Source: Pseudomonas viridiflava
GTDB lineage: Bacteria; Pseudomonadota; Gammaproteobacteria; Pseudomonadales; Pseudomonadaceae
Length of the DNA: 64,000 nt
Assembly (NCBI RefSeq): GCF_900601905.1
Contig: NZ_UWFA01000475.1
Span: 248,001-312,000, forward strand
Direction of reading: 5' to 3'
Positions within the stretch are counted from its first letter, which is position 1; every line of letters begins with the position of its first letter. The notes beneath the pieces are model-generated. The model was not told the DNA's origin, made no database searches, and saw nothing but the letters and a program-made list of their open reading frames with translations. This document shows positions 1 through 11,474 of this stretch, piece by piece. Both the position numbers and the translations under genes were made by a program.

Positions 1-2
1 AG

Positions 3-1241
<1,239 letters not shown>

Positions 1242-1269
1242 AGGCGGCCATCAGGGATAAGGAGTGACC

Positions 1270-2179
1270 ATGGCGATTCCGGATTTTCAAAGCGTGATGC
1301 GTCCAGTGCTGAGCACCGTGCAGAATGGTGCGCCATTGCCGCTTAATGAGTTACGCGAGCGAGTGGCAGATCAGTTTCAATTGAATGAGGAGGAGCGCAA
1401 GGAGCGCCTGCCCTCTGGCAATCAGACGGTTATCAATAACCGCGTAGGCTGGGCTCGCACTTATCTAAACAAGGCGGGGCTGCTGACAATCCCGGCCAAG
1501 GGCATGGTGCAGATAACGCCACGTGGCTTGGATGTCTTGGCTGATGGGCCGGAGCGCATCACGGTTGGCTGGTTGAAGCAGTTCCCCGAGTTCGCGGACT
1601 TCCATACGGCAAAGCCACAATCAGTTATCTCACCCGTCGCGCTGAGCGTTGTTATTGCCGAAACGACGCCGGACGAGCAGTTGGCCGAGGCGCATCAGGC
1701 GCTAGTGCAGTCACTCGCAGATGAGCTGCTGGTACAAGTCCGAGCAGCTACACCCAGGTTCTTTGAGCAGTTGGTGGTCGATCTGATGATCGCCATGGGT
1801 TATGGCGGCTCGCGCAAGGAGGCCGGTAAGGCGACCCAGGCGACCAATGACGACGGCATCGACGGCATAATCAAAGAGGACAAACTTGGACTCGACGTGA
1901 TCTACCTACAGGCCAAGCGCTGGACCAACGTTGTGCATCGTCCGGAGATCGACAAGTATCGGTGCACTTACTCGCCAGCGTGCACGTAAGGGGGTGTTTA
2001 TCACCACTTCAGAGTTCTCCGAAGGAGCCCGTACTGCCGCGCTGGGTCTGGACATCAAAGTGGTGCTGATTGACGGCGTTGAGCTCGCGCGACTGATGGT
2101 GGAAAACAATCTTGGGGTAAGCGTTAAGCAGGTCTACGAGGTGAAGCACCTGGACAGTGATTACTTCGCGGGGGAGTGA
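1270..2179 (+). pseudogene. mrr: Mrr-type restriction endonuclease, frameshifted
   Basis: Mrr enzymes cleave foreign, usually methylated, DNA. ATG 1270 is chosen because AAGGAG lies five bases before it. The N-terminal Mrr winged-helix domain (about residues 1-100) and the start of the nuclease domain are intact, including D198 and the Q-A-K triad at 214-216 of the PD-(D/E)xK fold. The reading frame then stops at 1989. The expected continuation (GALTRQRARKGVFITTSEFS) lies in another frame from about 1963 to 2179. Between the AAG at 1955 and the GGT codon there are four bases where six would be expected, so a 2-base loss near 1958-1962 is the simplest cause. It is either a decayed gene or an assembly error. 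The first fragment alone would lack the C-terminal part of the nuclease fold. Confidence 0.82.
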
Positions 2180-2337
2180 TTCGCGATGCCGCGTGCAGGC
2201 TGGGTCGCCGAGATGCTGAATGACAGCTTCAAATTCTCTGATTTTTCTCTATATCTCGGCCCTCCCGCACATGCAGCTGTGCCGGTAAAGCTGTCTTGAA
2301 GCTGGTATCACCCAGTCCCAGCGAGCTCAGCAGCCAC

Positions 2338-2375
2338 AAAAAAAGCACCTGCGTCGCCGCGAGGTGCTTTTTTGT
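2338..2375 (-). terminator. Intrinsic terminator of ssrA
   Basis: The stem AGCACCT/AGGTGCT is flanked by A-runs and T-runs on both sides, so it can stop transcription in both directions. It lies 12 bases past the tmRNA 3' end and would also end transcription leaving the restriction genes. Confidence 0.8.
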
Positions 2376-2386
2376 ACTGCTTAATT

Positions 2387-2784
2387 TGGTGGAGCCGGGG
2401 GGATTTGAACCCCCGTCCGCCAGTACTCCGCTGTCGGTCCTACATGCTTAGCCGTGTCTATTAAGTTAACCCTCAGCGACCCGACGGGCAGGGTGCTTTG
2501 GGCGAGCTGTGTAAGTTTTAGCCGATTCGTCCACAGCGTACTGCACGGCGATTCTGTTCTATATGACAATCACTTCGGGTTTACAGACATCCCCTAGTGA
2601 TTGCTGGGCCCGAAGGCACCAGAAGCTCAGGGTCTAAGGCTGCTTACGCAGCGATGGACATTTCCTGGCCGTAGTTTTCGTCATTGGCAACTATAAGTAG
2701 TTGCAACAGTGGATTTACGACTTCTGTTACCAAGTCGGCATGCACCTAAAGTTTCATCACCGGCGTCGAATCCTAAACGGCCCC
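2387..2784 (-). ncRNA. ssrA: tmRNA (transfer-messenger RNA)
   Basis: This RNA rescues stalled ribosomes with SmpB and tags the unfinished protein for proteolysis. The 5' end (GGGGCCGTTTAGGATTCGAC) and the 3' end (T-arm GGTTCAAATCC and GGCTCCACCA) form the tRNA-Ala-like domain, on the minus strand. The tag frame lies at 2688-2644 and reads ANDENYGQEMSIAA followed by TAA; its resume codon is GCC. The length of 398 bases fits gammaproteobacterial tmRNA. Its partner smpB lies at 9247-9729. The 3' end borders the restriction genes, and tmRNA 3' ends are frequent attachment sites for integrases. Confidence 0.96.
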
Positions 2785-2813
2785 AGCTGACTGCTTTCGC
2801 GGTCAGGTCGCGC

Positions 2814-2842
2814 AGTGTACTCCAACGAGACGTTCGCGTCGA
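2814..2842 (-). promoter_or_regulatory. Possible sigma-70 promoter of ssrA
   Basis: On the minus strand, TCGACG (-35, 2837-2842) and TACACT (-10, 2814-2819) stand 17 bases apart, about 30 bases before the mature tmRNA 5' end, which would leave a short leader for RNase P to remove. Each hexamer matches the consensus at only four of six positions. Confidence 0.4.
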
Positions 2843-2865
2843 CCTTCTGACGCAAACCACCGGCG

Positions 2866-2890
2866 GGCCAGCCATGTGGCTGGCCCGGCT
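2866..2890 (-). terminator. Hairpin after the small secreted protein gene
   Basis: GGGCCAGCC and GGCTGGCCC form a strong stem just past the stop codon at 2897, between this gene and ssrA. There is no clear U-tract, so it may act as an mRNA 3' stabiliser rather than an intrinsic terminator. Confidence 0.45.
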
Positions 2891-2896
2891 GATGTT

Positions 2897-3181
2897 TTAC
2901 TTGGCGCCTTCGCTACCGGAGCCGATGTTTTTCAGTGCAGTGATCTGCTTGGTGGTGATCTCGATGCACTCTTTTTCGTTGCCAGCGGCTTTGGCGGCCA
3001 TGGCAGATTTTTCAGTTTTCTCGATTGCCATTTTGTCGTCAGCCGACAGGTTGGTACCCGAAGACGTGTGAGCATCCTTCAGCGCTTGAAGGTTGGCAGA
3101 GCAGAGGTCATCTGCAGCGAATACCGGGGAACCCAACAGTGCGGCGGTGAAGAACAATCCTGTGAGTGCTGTGCGCTTCAT
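2897..3181 (-). CDS. Small secreted protein of unknown function
   Basis: I do not recognise a named family. The 94-residue product starts at ATG 3181, which has AGGAGA six bases upstream; a longer frame exists but lacks such a site. A signal peptide is clear: MKRT, a hydrophobic core, then SPVFA before ADD, with probable cleavage after residue 22. The mature part of about 70 residues is rich in Lys, Ala and Thr, looks helical, and has two cysteines that could form a disulfide in the periplasm. It is transcribed alone on the minus strand between ssrA and the lactate genes. Its secretion is inferred from the signal peptide only. Confidence 0.7.
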   Translation of the reverse strand: MKRTALTGLFFTAALLGSPVFAADDLCSANLQALKDAHTSSGTNLSADDKMAIEKTEKSAMAAKAAGNEKECIEITTKQITALKNIGSGSEGAK

Positions 3182-3387
3182 GTGTATCTCCTTGAGCCTG
3201 TGGACTCGGTATGGCCGGTCGATTAGGCCTGTGCCGAGGTTTGAAAATAGCCCGACATCATTGGCGGGCCTACACAAACTGACTGTGCGCAAACGCAGGG
3301 GTTCTATTTTTTTTCGCGCTCATGTGAAAAAGCCATATTGGCGGATTGAGGCACCAAAATGGGGCGAACGCCGCGCTGAGGCGTTGA

Positions 3388-6198
<2,811 letters not shown>

Positions 6199-6286
6199 GC
6201 ATCCTCCAGAGCAGCACGGCCGAATCATGAGAGCCGTGTGCGTGATACCGGTTAACCGCACGGCGGGCCGAGCGGTGGTGAAAGAG

Positions 6287-6316
6287 CCGACAGCGCACGG
6301 GGCCGTGCGCTGTCGG
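6287..6316 (-). other. Perfect intercistronic hairpin between lldP and dld
   Basis: A 14-base perfect inverted repeat (CCGACAGCGCACGG and its complement) with a two-base centre lies in the 138-base gap between lldP and dld. It has no T-run, so it may stabilise the upstream mRNA, act as a partial terminator, or mark the place where lldD was lost. Confidence 0.6.
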
Positions 6317-6336
6317 ATAACGCTGACCCGTGGCGG

Positions 6337-8028
6337 TCAGTGGACCAGCATCCCGGTAAACCAGTAGGCCTGGGCGTAGGTCATGCAGCCGATGATGGTG
6401 GCGAAGAAAATGCTGTGCTTGAGGGTGAAGCGGAACAGGTCCGACTCTTTACCCACCAGGCCTGTGGCGGCGCAGGCCACGGCGATGGATTGCGGTGAGA
6501 TCATTTTGCCCGTCACGCCGCCGGTGGAGTTGGCAGCCACCATCAGCACGTCGCTGACTCCGACCTGGTGCGCGGTGGTCGCCTGCAATGAGCCAAACAG
6601 CGCGTTGGACGAAGTATCCGAGCCGGTCAGGAACACCCCGAGCCAGCCCAGGAAGGGCGAGAAGAACGGGAATGCTGCACCCGTACCGGCCAGGACCAGC
6701 GCCAGCGTCGACGACATCCCGGAGAAGTTCATGACGAACGCAAAGGCCAGCACCATGCCGATGGAGATAATCGCCCAGCGCAGCTCTTTGAGGGTTTCCT
6801 TGAAAGTGGTCAGGCCAGTACCGGGGGTGATCCTCAGGACGAACATGGCCAGAATCGCCGAAAACAGGATCGCTGTGCCGGAAGCGGCAATCAGGTCGAA
6901 CTTGTACACCGCAGGCATGGCCGTGGCGTTGGCGACGATGGGTGCAGTTTTCATGACCAGTTGGTCGAGATGCGGGATCGGGAAGTTGAACGTCCAGGCC
7001 TGCATCGCCCCACCGGCAGCAAACATCGCCTTGAAGGGTTTGAGGGTCCAGATGGTCACCATGACCGTGAGAATCAGGAACGGCGACCAGGCTTTGACGA
7101 TCTGGCCCAGTGTGTAGGGCGATTTCACCGAGGTGCGCGGCTGACCGAAGCCGCCCGGGCTGCCGAGGATGGCCGCACCACCGGAACTGATCACCGCGCT
7201 GTCAGCGGCACGTTGCGGCTGCCAGACTTTCAGGAACAGCGTCAGGGACACCATGCTCACCAGCGCCGAGGTGATGTCCGGCAGTTCGGGCCCGATGTAG
7301 TTCGAGGTCAGGTATTGGGTGACCCCGAATGTCGACCCGGCCACCAGCGCAGCAGGCCAGGTTTCCTTGACGCCTTTGAGGCCGTCCATCATGAACATCA
7401 GCCAGAAGGGCACGAACAACGACAGGAAGGGCAACTGCCGACCGGCCATGGCGCCGATCTTGAATGCGTCGATGCCGGACACCTGGCCAGCAACGATTAC
7501 CGGAATCCCCAGAGCGCCAAAGGCGACCGGCGCGGTGTTGGCGATCAGGCACAAGCCTGCGGCATACAGTGGATTAAGGCCGAGGCCGACCAGCAGCGCG
7601 GCAGTGATTGCCACCGGTGCGCCGAAACCCGCCGCGCCTTCGAGAAAGGCGCCGAAACAGAATGCAATCAACAGCACCTGCAGGCGTTCGTCGTCGGTAA
7701 TCGACATGACCGAGCTGCGGATGATCTCGAACTGCCCGCTCTTGACGGTCAGTTTGTAGAGAAAAACGGCGGCCACGATGATCCAGGCAATCGGCCACAA
7801 GCCGTAGGCAAACCCATACCCGGCAGCTGCAAGGGCCATGTCGGCGGGCATCTGGAAAGCGAAGATTGCTACCAGCACGGACAGCACCAGGGTGATGCTG
7901 CCTGCGATGTGGCCTTTGAGCCTGAACACCGCCAAGGCGAGAAAGAAAAACACGATGGGTATGAGTGCAGCCGCGGCCGATAGGCCCAGACCGCCCAGCG
8001 GTGTGTAGAGCTGTTGCCAGGTTTGCAT
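6337..8028 (-). CDS. lldP: L-lactate permease
   Basis: This is an inner-membrane carrier of the lactate permease family that imports L- and D-lactate (and often glycolate) with protons. The 563-residue chain is almost wholly hydrophobic with about 12 or more transmembrane helices, usual for LldP. ATG 8028 (MQTWQQLYTPLGG) is chosen from family alignment and a GAGG eight bases upstream; a longer frame has no such support. It is divergent from lldR and first in an operon with dld. A 25-base operator-like palindrome lies 78 bases upstream. An AAAAACAA motif just before the ribosome-binding site (8044-8051) suggests translational repression by Hfq/Crc. Confidence 0.93.
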   Translation of the reverse strand: MQTWQQLYTPLGGLGLSAAAALIPIVFFFLALAVFRLKGHIAGSITLVLSVLVAIFAFQMPADMALAAAGYGFAYGLWPIAWIIVAAVFLYKLTVKSGQFEIIRSSVMSITDDERLQVLLIAFCFGAFLEGAAGFGAPVAITAALLVGLGLNPLYAAGLCLIANTAPVAFGALGIPVIVAGQVSGIDAFKIGAMAGRQLPFLSLFVPFWLMFMMDGLKGVKETWPAALVAGSTFGVTQYLTSNYIGPELPDITSALVSMVSLTLFLKVWQPQRAADSAVISSGGAAILGSPGGFGQPRTSVKSPYTLGQIVKAWSPFLILTVMVTIWTLKPFKAMFAAGGAMQAWTFNFPIPHLDQLVMKTAPIVANATAMPAVYKFDLIAASGTAILFSAILAMFVLRITPGTGLTTFKETLKELRWAIISIGMVLAFAFVMNFSGMSSTLALVLAGTGAAFPFFSPFLGWLGVFLTGSDTSSNALFGSLQATTAHQVGVSDVLMVAANSTGGVTGKMISPQSIAVACAATGLVGKESDLFRFTLKHSIFFATIIGCMTYAQAYWFTGMLVH

Positions 8029-8043
8029 AAGGATGGCCTCTAA

Positions 8044-8051
8044 TTGTTTTT
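8044..8051 (-). promoter_or_regulatory. Hfq/Crc (CA) motif at the lldP ribosome-binding site
   Basis: The minus strand reads AAAAACAA, an exact fit to AAnAAnAA, six bases before the GAGG of lldP. Such motifs recruit Hfq and Crc to block translation when preferred carbon sources are present. Confidence 0.55.
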
Positions 8052-8105
8052 GGATAGGCTCGAAAAGTTCTGCAGCGCAGTGAAGGTTAGTCACTCGTCG
8101 GCATT

Positions 8106-8130
8106 TGTAAATTGGTAATACCAATTTACA
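8106..8130. promoter_or_regulatory. Probable LldR operator, 25-bp palindrome
   Basis: Two 12-base arms, TGTAAATTGGTA and TACCAATTTACA, are perfectly complementary around a single central A. The core ATTGGTAATACCAAT fits the GGT-nnn-ACC type bound by FadR-subfamily GntR regulators such as PdhR and LldR. It lies between divergent lldP and lldR, 78 bases from the lldP start. Confidence 0.75.
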
Positions 8131-8318
8131 ATGTCGTAGGCGTAGCGTAGAAGCCTTGTTATTGGTGTGTCAATTTGCAGTGTTGCGACTTTGGTCGCAG
8201 ATTTTGCGCAATGTCGGGTTGATCCGTTATTTGAGGCGTCATCTGACGGGTGCCGCAGTGACGACAATCAGCCAGAATGCGCGGTCCCGGTAACTGATCG
8301 GGGAGTTGGAGCAGGGTT

Positions 8319-9086
8319 ATGGGTTTTGATCAGGTGCGTCAGCGCCGTTTGTCTGACGATATTGTTGAACAGCTGGAAAAAATGATTCTTGAAGGCACGC
8401 TCAAGTCCGGCGGGCGATTGCCTGCCGAGCGTGCGCTCGCTGAACAGTTCGGTGTGTCCCGGCCTTCACTGCGCGAGGCGATTCAAAAGCTGACCGCCAA
8501 GGGCTTGCTGGTGAGCCGTCAGGGTGGCGGCAATTATGTGGTGGAAAACATTGGCTCGACGTTCAGCGACCCGCTGTTGCACCTGCTTGAAAGCAGCCCC
8601 GAGGCACAGCGTGATTTGCTGGAGTTCCGCCACACCCTGGAAGCTTCCTGCGCTTACTACGCAGCGATGCGCGCTACGGACATGGACCGTGAGCGGCTGC
8701 GCCAGGCCTTTGATACGTTGCAGGATTGCTACTCACGCGCCGACGAGGTGAGCCGGGCAGAAGAGGGCGCTGCCGATGCGAGCTTTCATCTGGCGATTGC
8801 CGAGGCCAGTCACAACGCTGTGTTGCTGCATACCATTCGCGGATTGTTTGATTTGCTCAAGCGCAACGTGGTGATCAATATCGGTGGCATGTACAAACAG
8901 CGCAGCGAAACCCGCGACATGCTGATCAGTCAGCATCGGGACTTGTACACGTCGATTATCGAAGGGCGCGCCGATGATGCGCGGGAGATTTCCAGTCGGC
9001 ATCTGCTGTATGTCCAGGAAGTGCTGGAAGAGGTGCGGCAACAGGCGCAACGCACGGCTCGGGCTGAGCGGCGTAATGGGATGTGA
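8319..9086 (+). CDS. lldR: Lactate-responsive FadR/GntR-family regulator
   Basis: The 255-residue protein has an N-terminal GntR winged helix (about 5-72; GGRLPAERALAEQFGVSRPS is the typical recognition region) and an FCD ligand-binding domain (about 95-240) with conserved Arg, Asp and His residues. It probably represses lldP-dld until lactate binds. ATG 8319 has GGAG upstream. It is divergent from lldP across 290 bases that hold the 25-base palindrome. Assignment as LldR rather than PdhR rests on the neighbouring lactate genes. Confidence 0.85.
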   Translation: MGFDQVRQRRLSDDIVEQLEKMILEGTLKSGGRLPAERALAEQFGVSRPSLREAIQKLTAKGLLVSRQGGGNYVVENIGSTFSDPLLHLLESSPEAQRDLLEFRHTLEASCAYYAAMRATDMDRERLRQAFDTLQDCYSRADEVSRAEEGAADASFHLAIAEASHNAVLLHTIRGLFDLLKRNVVINIGGMYKQRSETRDMLISQHRDLYTSIIEGRADDAREISSRHLLYVQEVLEEVRQQAQRTARAERRNGM

Positions 9087-9165
9087 TCAGGTGTGATGTG
9101 TGAAATGCCGGTGGGAGATGCTGTGTTTGCCTGCAACCCCGCAGTACCTCAGGCTCAACACATCC

Positions 9166-9196
9166 CTGTGGGAGCACCACCCCGGTCGCTCCCACA
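9166..9196. repeat. REP-type palindrome
   Basis: CTGTGGGAGC and GCTCCCACAG form a short inverted repeat around 11 unpaired bases, in the gap between convergent lldR and smpB. It uses the outer end of the Pseudomonas REP sequences seen elsewhere in this window and may also serve as a terminator. Confidence 0.6.
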
Positions 9197-9246
9197 GGTA
9201 ATCACCGGACCAGTGCAAATTTATTAGCTCCCGTCAGTGTCGGAAC

Positions 9247-9729
9247 CTAATCATCCTTGCCCTTGGTGCGCACGGCGCGTTGCAGCTCGCGATCGGAATC
9301 GCGCTCACGCTCGGTATGGCGCTTGTCGTATTCCTTCTTGCCTTTACCCAGAGCAATTTCGCACTTGATCAAATGCTGCTTCCAGTAAAGGGAAAGGGCC
9401 ACGCAGGCATAGCCTTTCTGCTGCACCGAAGTCGTCAGCTTTTCAAGCTCGCGCTGGTTCAGCAGCAGTTTGCGGGTGCGTGTCGGGTCAGCGATGACGT
9501 GCGTGCTGGCGGTCGTCAGCGGCGAGATATGGCTACCCATCAGCCAGGCCTCACCGTCTTTGAGCAGCACGTAACTGTCTACCAGCTGTACCTTGTTGGC
9601 ACGCAGACTTTTTACTTCCCAGCCAGCCAGGACCAGACCGGCCTCGAACTTGTGTTCGATGAAGTAATCGTGACGCGCCTTTTTATTTTGCGCGATGGTC
9701 CCTGTAGGGTGTTTCTTGAGCTTAGCCAT
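9247..9729 (-). CDS. smpB: SsrA-binding protein SmpB
   Basis: SmpB binds tmRNA and places it in the A site of stalled ribosomes. The 160-residue product starts MAKLKKHPTGTIAQNKKARH, has the typical beta-barrel region, and ends in the basic tail (KKEYDKRHTERERD) that enters the mRNA channel. ATG 9729 is the family start. No Shine-Dalgarno sequence precedes it; instead TATAAT stands nine bases upstream, so the mRNA may be nearly leaderless. It is transcribed alone, divergent from ratA. Confidence 0.96.
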   Translation of the reverse strand: MAKLKKHPTGTIAQNKKARHDYFIEHKFEAGLVLAGWEVKSLRANKVQLVDSYVLLKDGEAWLMGSHISPLTTASTHVIADPTRTRKLLLNQRELEKLTTSVQQKGYACVALSLYWKQHLIKCEIALGKGKKEYDKRHTERERDSDRELQRAVRTKGKDD

Positions 9730-10056
9730 AGGCGACGCATTATAGGGACTCGCTTCGAAGTCGGCTACGGGCAACCGCGTGCTTGAGCACACTGGTTGAA
9801 TCCCGGACAATGCGCCTGCTTCGAAGGGCTGTAGTGTTCGCCTTGAGAATGGCCTCGGTAATATTTAGAACGAACCGATGAAGGCTTGTCGGGTCGACTG
9901 ATCACCCTGCGACTCTACGCCGATGGGTGATGGCTACCGATTGCAGGTTTGGGTGACGGGCCTTGGCGCTCTTTGCTTTGACGTTTTTTTGATGCGCTAT
10001 GTGGCGCCGTTCGGCAGCCTGTCGGGTTGCCGCTCAGCTTTGGAAGTGACGCTGAC
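9730..10056. other. Intergenic region between smpB and ratA
   Basis: These 327 bases separate two divergent genes. I see the TATAAT of smpB at 9739-9744 and a T-run near 9986, but no convincing gene, repeat or RNA. Confidence 0.5.
9739..9744 (-). promoter_or_regulatory. Perfect -10 box close to the smpB start
   Basis: The minus strand reads TATAAT, and the ATG of smpB follows nine bases later. Initiation six to seven bases past the box would leave a leader of about two or three bases. The -35 region is poor. Confidence 0.5.
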
Positions 10057-10491
10057 ATGACTACGCATATTCAACGTTCTGCCCTTTTACCTTACCCCGC
10101 CCAGGCGCTTTATGACCTGGTCAACGATGTGCCTCGTTACTCTGAGTTTCTGCCTTGGTGTTCCGCCGCCAAAGTACTCAGCGTCGATGAGGGGCATATG
10201 CGCGCCAGCCTGGAAATTGCCAAGGGCGGGTTGAGCCAGCATTTCGTCACACAAAACACCCTGGTGCCGGGGCAGTCCATCGTGATGGATCTGGTCGAAG
10301 GGCCATTCAATCAACTTCATGGTGTCTGGACCTTCAAGGCGCTGGGCGAAAAAGCCTGCAAGATCAGCCTTGATCTGTCTTTCGACTACGCGGGCCCCAT
10401 TGTGCGGGCGACGTTAGGTCCGTTGTTCAATCAGGCCGCCAACACACTGGTCGATGCTTTCTGCCAGCGTGCGAAAGCGCTGCATGGCTAA
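10057..10491 (+). CDS. ratA: RatA family START-domain protein (Coq10-like)
   Basis: The 144-residue protein belongs to the polyketide cyclase/START family: small lipid-binding proteins that include the E. coli 50S-binding factor RatA and mitochondrial Coq10. Seen: RSALLPYPAQALYDLVNDV at the N-terminus and the conserved FLPWC motif. ATG 10057 is chosen because the family begins here; a weak GGAAG precedes it. It overlaps rnfH by eight bases, an arrangement kept in many gammaproteobacteria, also beside smpB. Whether it acts on ribosomes or on ubiquinone is not settled by sequence. Confidence 0.88.
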   Translation: MTTHIQRSALLPYPAQALYDLVNDVPRYSEFLPWCSAAKVLSVDEGHMRASLEIAKGGLSQHFVTQNTLVPGQSIVMDLVEGPFNQLHGVWTFKALGEKACKISLDLSFDYAGPIVRATLGPLFNQAANTLVDAFCQRAKALHG

Positions 10492-10792
10492 GTTGATCTC
10501 GATCGAGGTGGTTTATGCCGCCATTGATCGCCAGGCGCTGCTCAGTATCAGCGTGCCTGTTGGGACAAGTGTCAGGCAGGCCTTGATGGCTGGTGATGTG
10601 GCGAGCAGGTTTGCCGAGCTGGATGTTGCCCACTGCCCTGTGGGTATTTTCGGCAAAGTCGTCGACGGTGGACGAGTGCTGGAGGGGGGCGATCGCATTG
10701 AGATCTACCGACCGCTGCTGGCCGACCCTATGGAAATCCGCCGTCTGCGCGCAGCCAAAGCGGCAAAAGCTCGGCAGGCCGGGAATAAATAA
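10484..10792 (+). CDS. rnfH: RnfH family ubiquitin-like protein
   Basis: A small (102 residues) beta-grasp protein of the UPF0125/RnfH family, unknown in exact function. It starts MAKLISIEVVYA, has the conserved CPVGIFGKVV segment and ends in a basic tail rich in Arg, Ala and Lys. The start codon lies inside the last codons of ratA, so the two are probably translationally coupled. Transcription ends at the hairpin at 10816-10842. Confidence 0.85.
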   Translation: MAKLISIEVVYAAIDRQALLSISVPVGTSVRQALMAGDVASRFAELDVAHCPVGIFGKVVDGGRVLEGGDRIEIYRPLLADPMEIRRLRAAKAAKARQAGNK

Positions 10793-10815
10793 GTTTTTTA
10801 ACAGTAAGCAGACAG

Positions 10816-10842
10816 CAAAAAGCCCGGCATGCCGGGCTTTTT
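10816..10842. terminator. Bidirectional terminator between rnfH and bamE
   Basis: AAAAAGCCCGGC and GCCGGGCTTTTT form a perfect stem with A-runs and T-runs, between two convergent genes. Confidence 0.9.
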
Positions 10843-10854
10843 AGTGCGCAGTGA

Positions 10855-11376
10855 TTACTGCGGCGAGGTTTCCAGCGGTTCCTGGCTTGGCACCGGAACG
10901 GTTTCGACTTTATCGACGTCGTTCTGGATCTGCTCCAGCATCGAACCTGGCTTGGCGGGTTCTTCTGCCTTCGGCTGCTCGCCGGTGGCCGGCGTGACAT
11001 TGGTGTCAGTGCCGCGACCCAGAATGGCGTCATCACGGCTTACGCCTGGCATGAAGTCACCATTGAGGCTGACCAGCTGATCGTTGCTGTTGAAGATCAG
11101 GGTCATGCGTTCTTGCTGACGTTCACCGCCGCCTGGCTGCAGGCTGTACAGGTAATCCCAGCGATCAGCATGGAAAGTGTCGGTCAGCAGAGGGTTGCCC
11201 ATGATAAACCGTACTTGCCGTCGGGTCATTCCCGGCCTTAACTGGTCTATCATGTCCTGCGTGACGACATTGCCTTGCTGGATGTCGATTTTGTAAACCC
11301 CGGGGAATGAACAACCGGCGAGTGCGAGCAGTCCCACGAGGGTGAAACTGGTTAGCAGGAGCTTGGTGTTTTGCAT
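10855..11376 (-). CDS. bamE: Outer membrane assembly lipoprotein BamE (SmpA/OmlA)
   Basis: A component of the Bam complex that inserts beta-barrel proteins into the outer membrane. The 173-residue product has a lipoprotein signal ending LALAGC, with the lipidated Cys at 22 and Ser at +2, which directs it to the outer membrane. The SmpA/OmlA domain follows (QGNVVTQDMIDQLRPGMTRR, then the RFIMGNP segment). The C-terminal 50 residues are a Pro/Glu-rich tail, longer than in E. coli and usual for Pseudomonas. It is divergent from fur, 98 bases apart, as in other pseudomonads. Confidence 0.95.
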   Translation of the reverse strand: MQNTKLLLTSFTLVGLLALAGCSFPGVYKIDIQQGNVVTQDMIDQLRPGMTRRQVRFIMGNPLLTDTFHADRWDYLYSLQPGGGERQQERMTLIFNSNDQLVSLNGDFMPGVSRDDAILGRGTDTNVTPATGEQPKAEEPAKPGSMLEQIQNDVDKVETVPVPSQEPLETSPQ

Positions 11377-11474
11377 CGGTGGGCGACTTCCACTATCTTG
11401 GCTGGGACAACGTAAACCCCGATCATACCTGCATTAAGAGAAGCTGCGAAGCAGCGTCTGCGAGAAAGCTGACC

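Noticed and set aside
11377..11474. A possible Fur box between bamE and fur.
   Set aside because: No stretch resembles the GATAAT-based repeat closely enough to support autoregulation.
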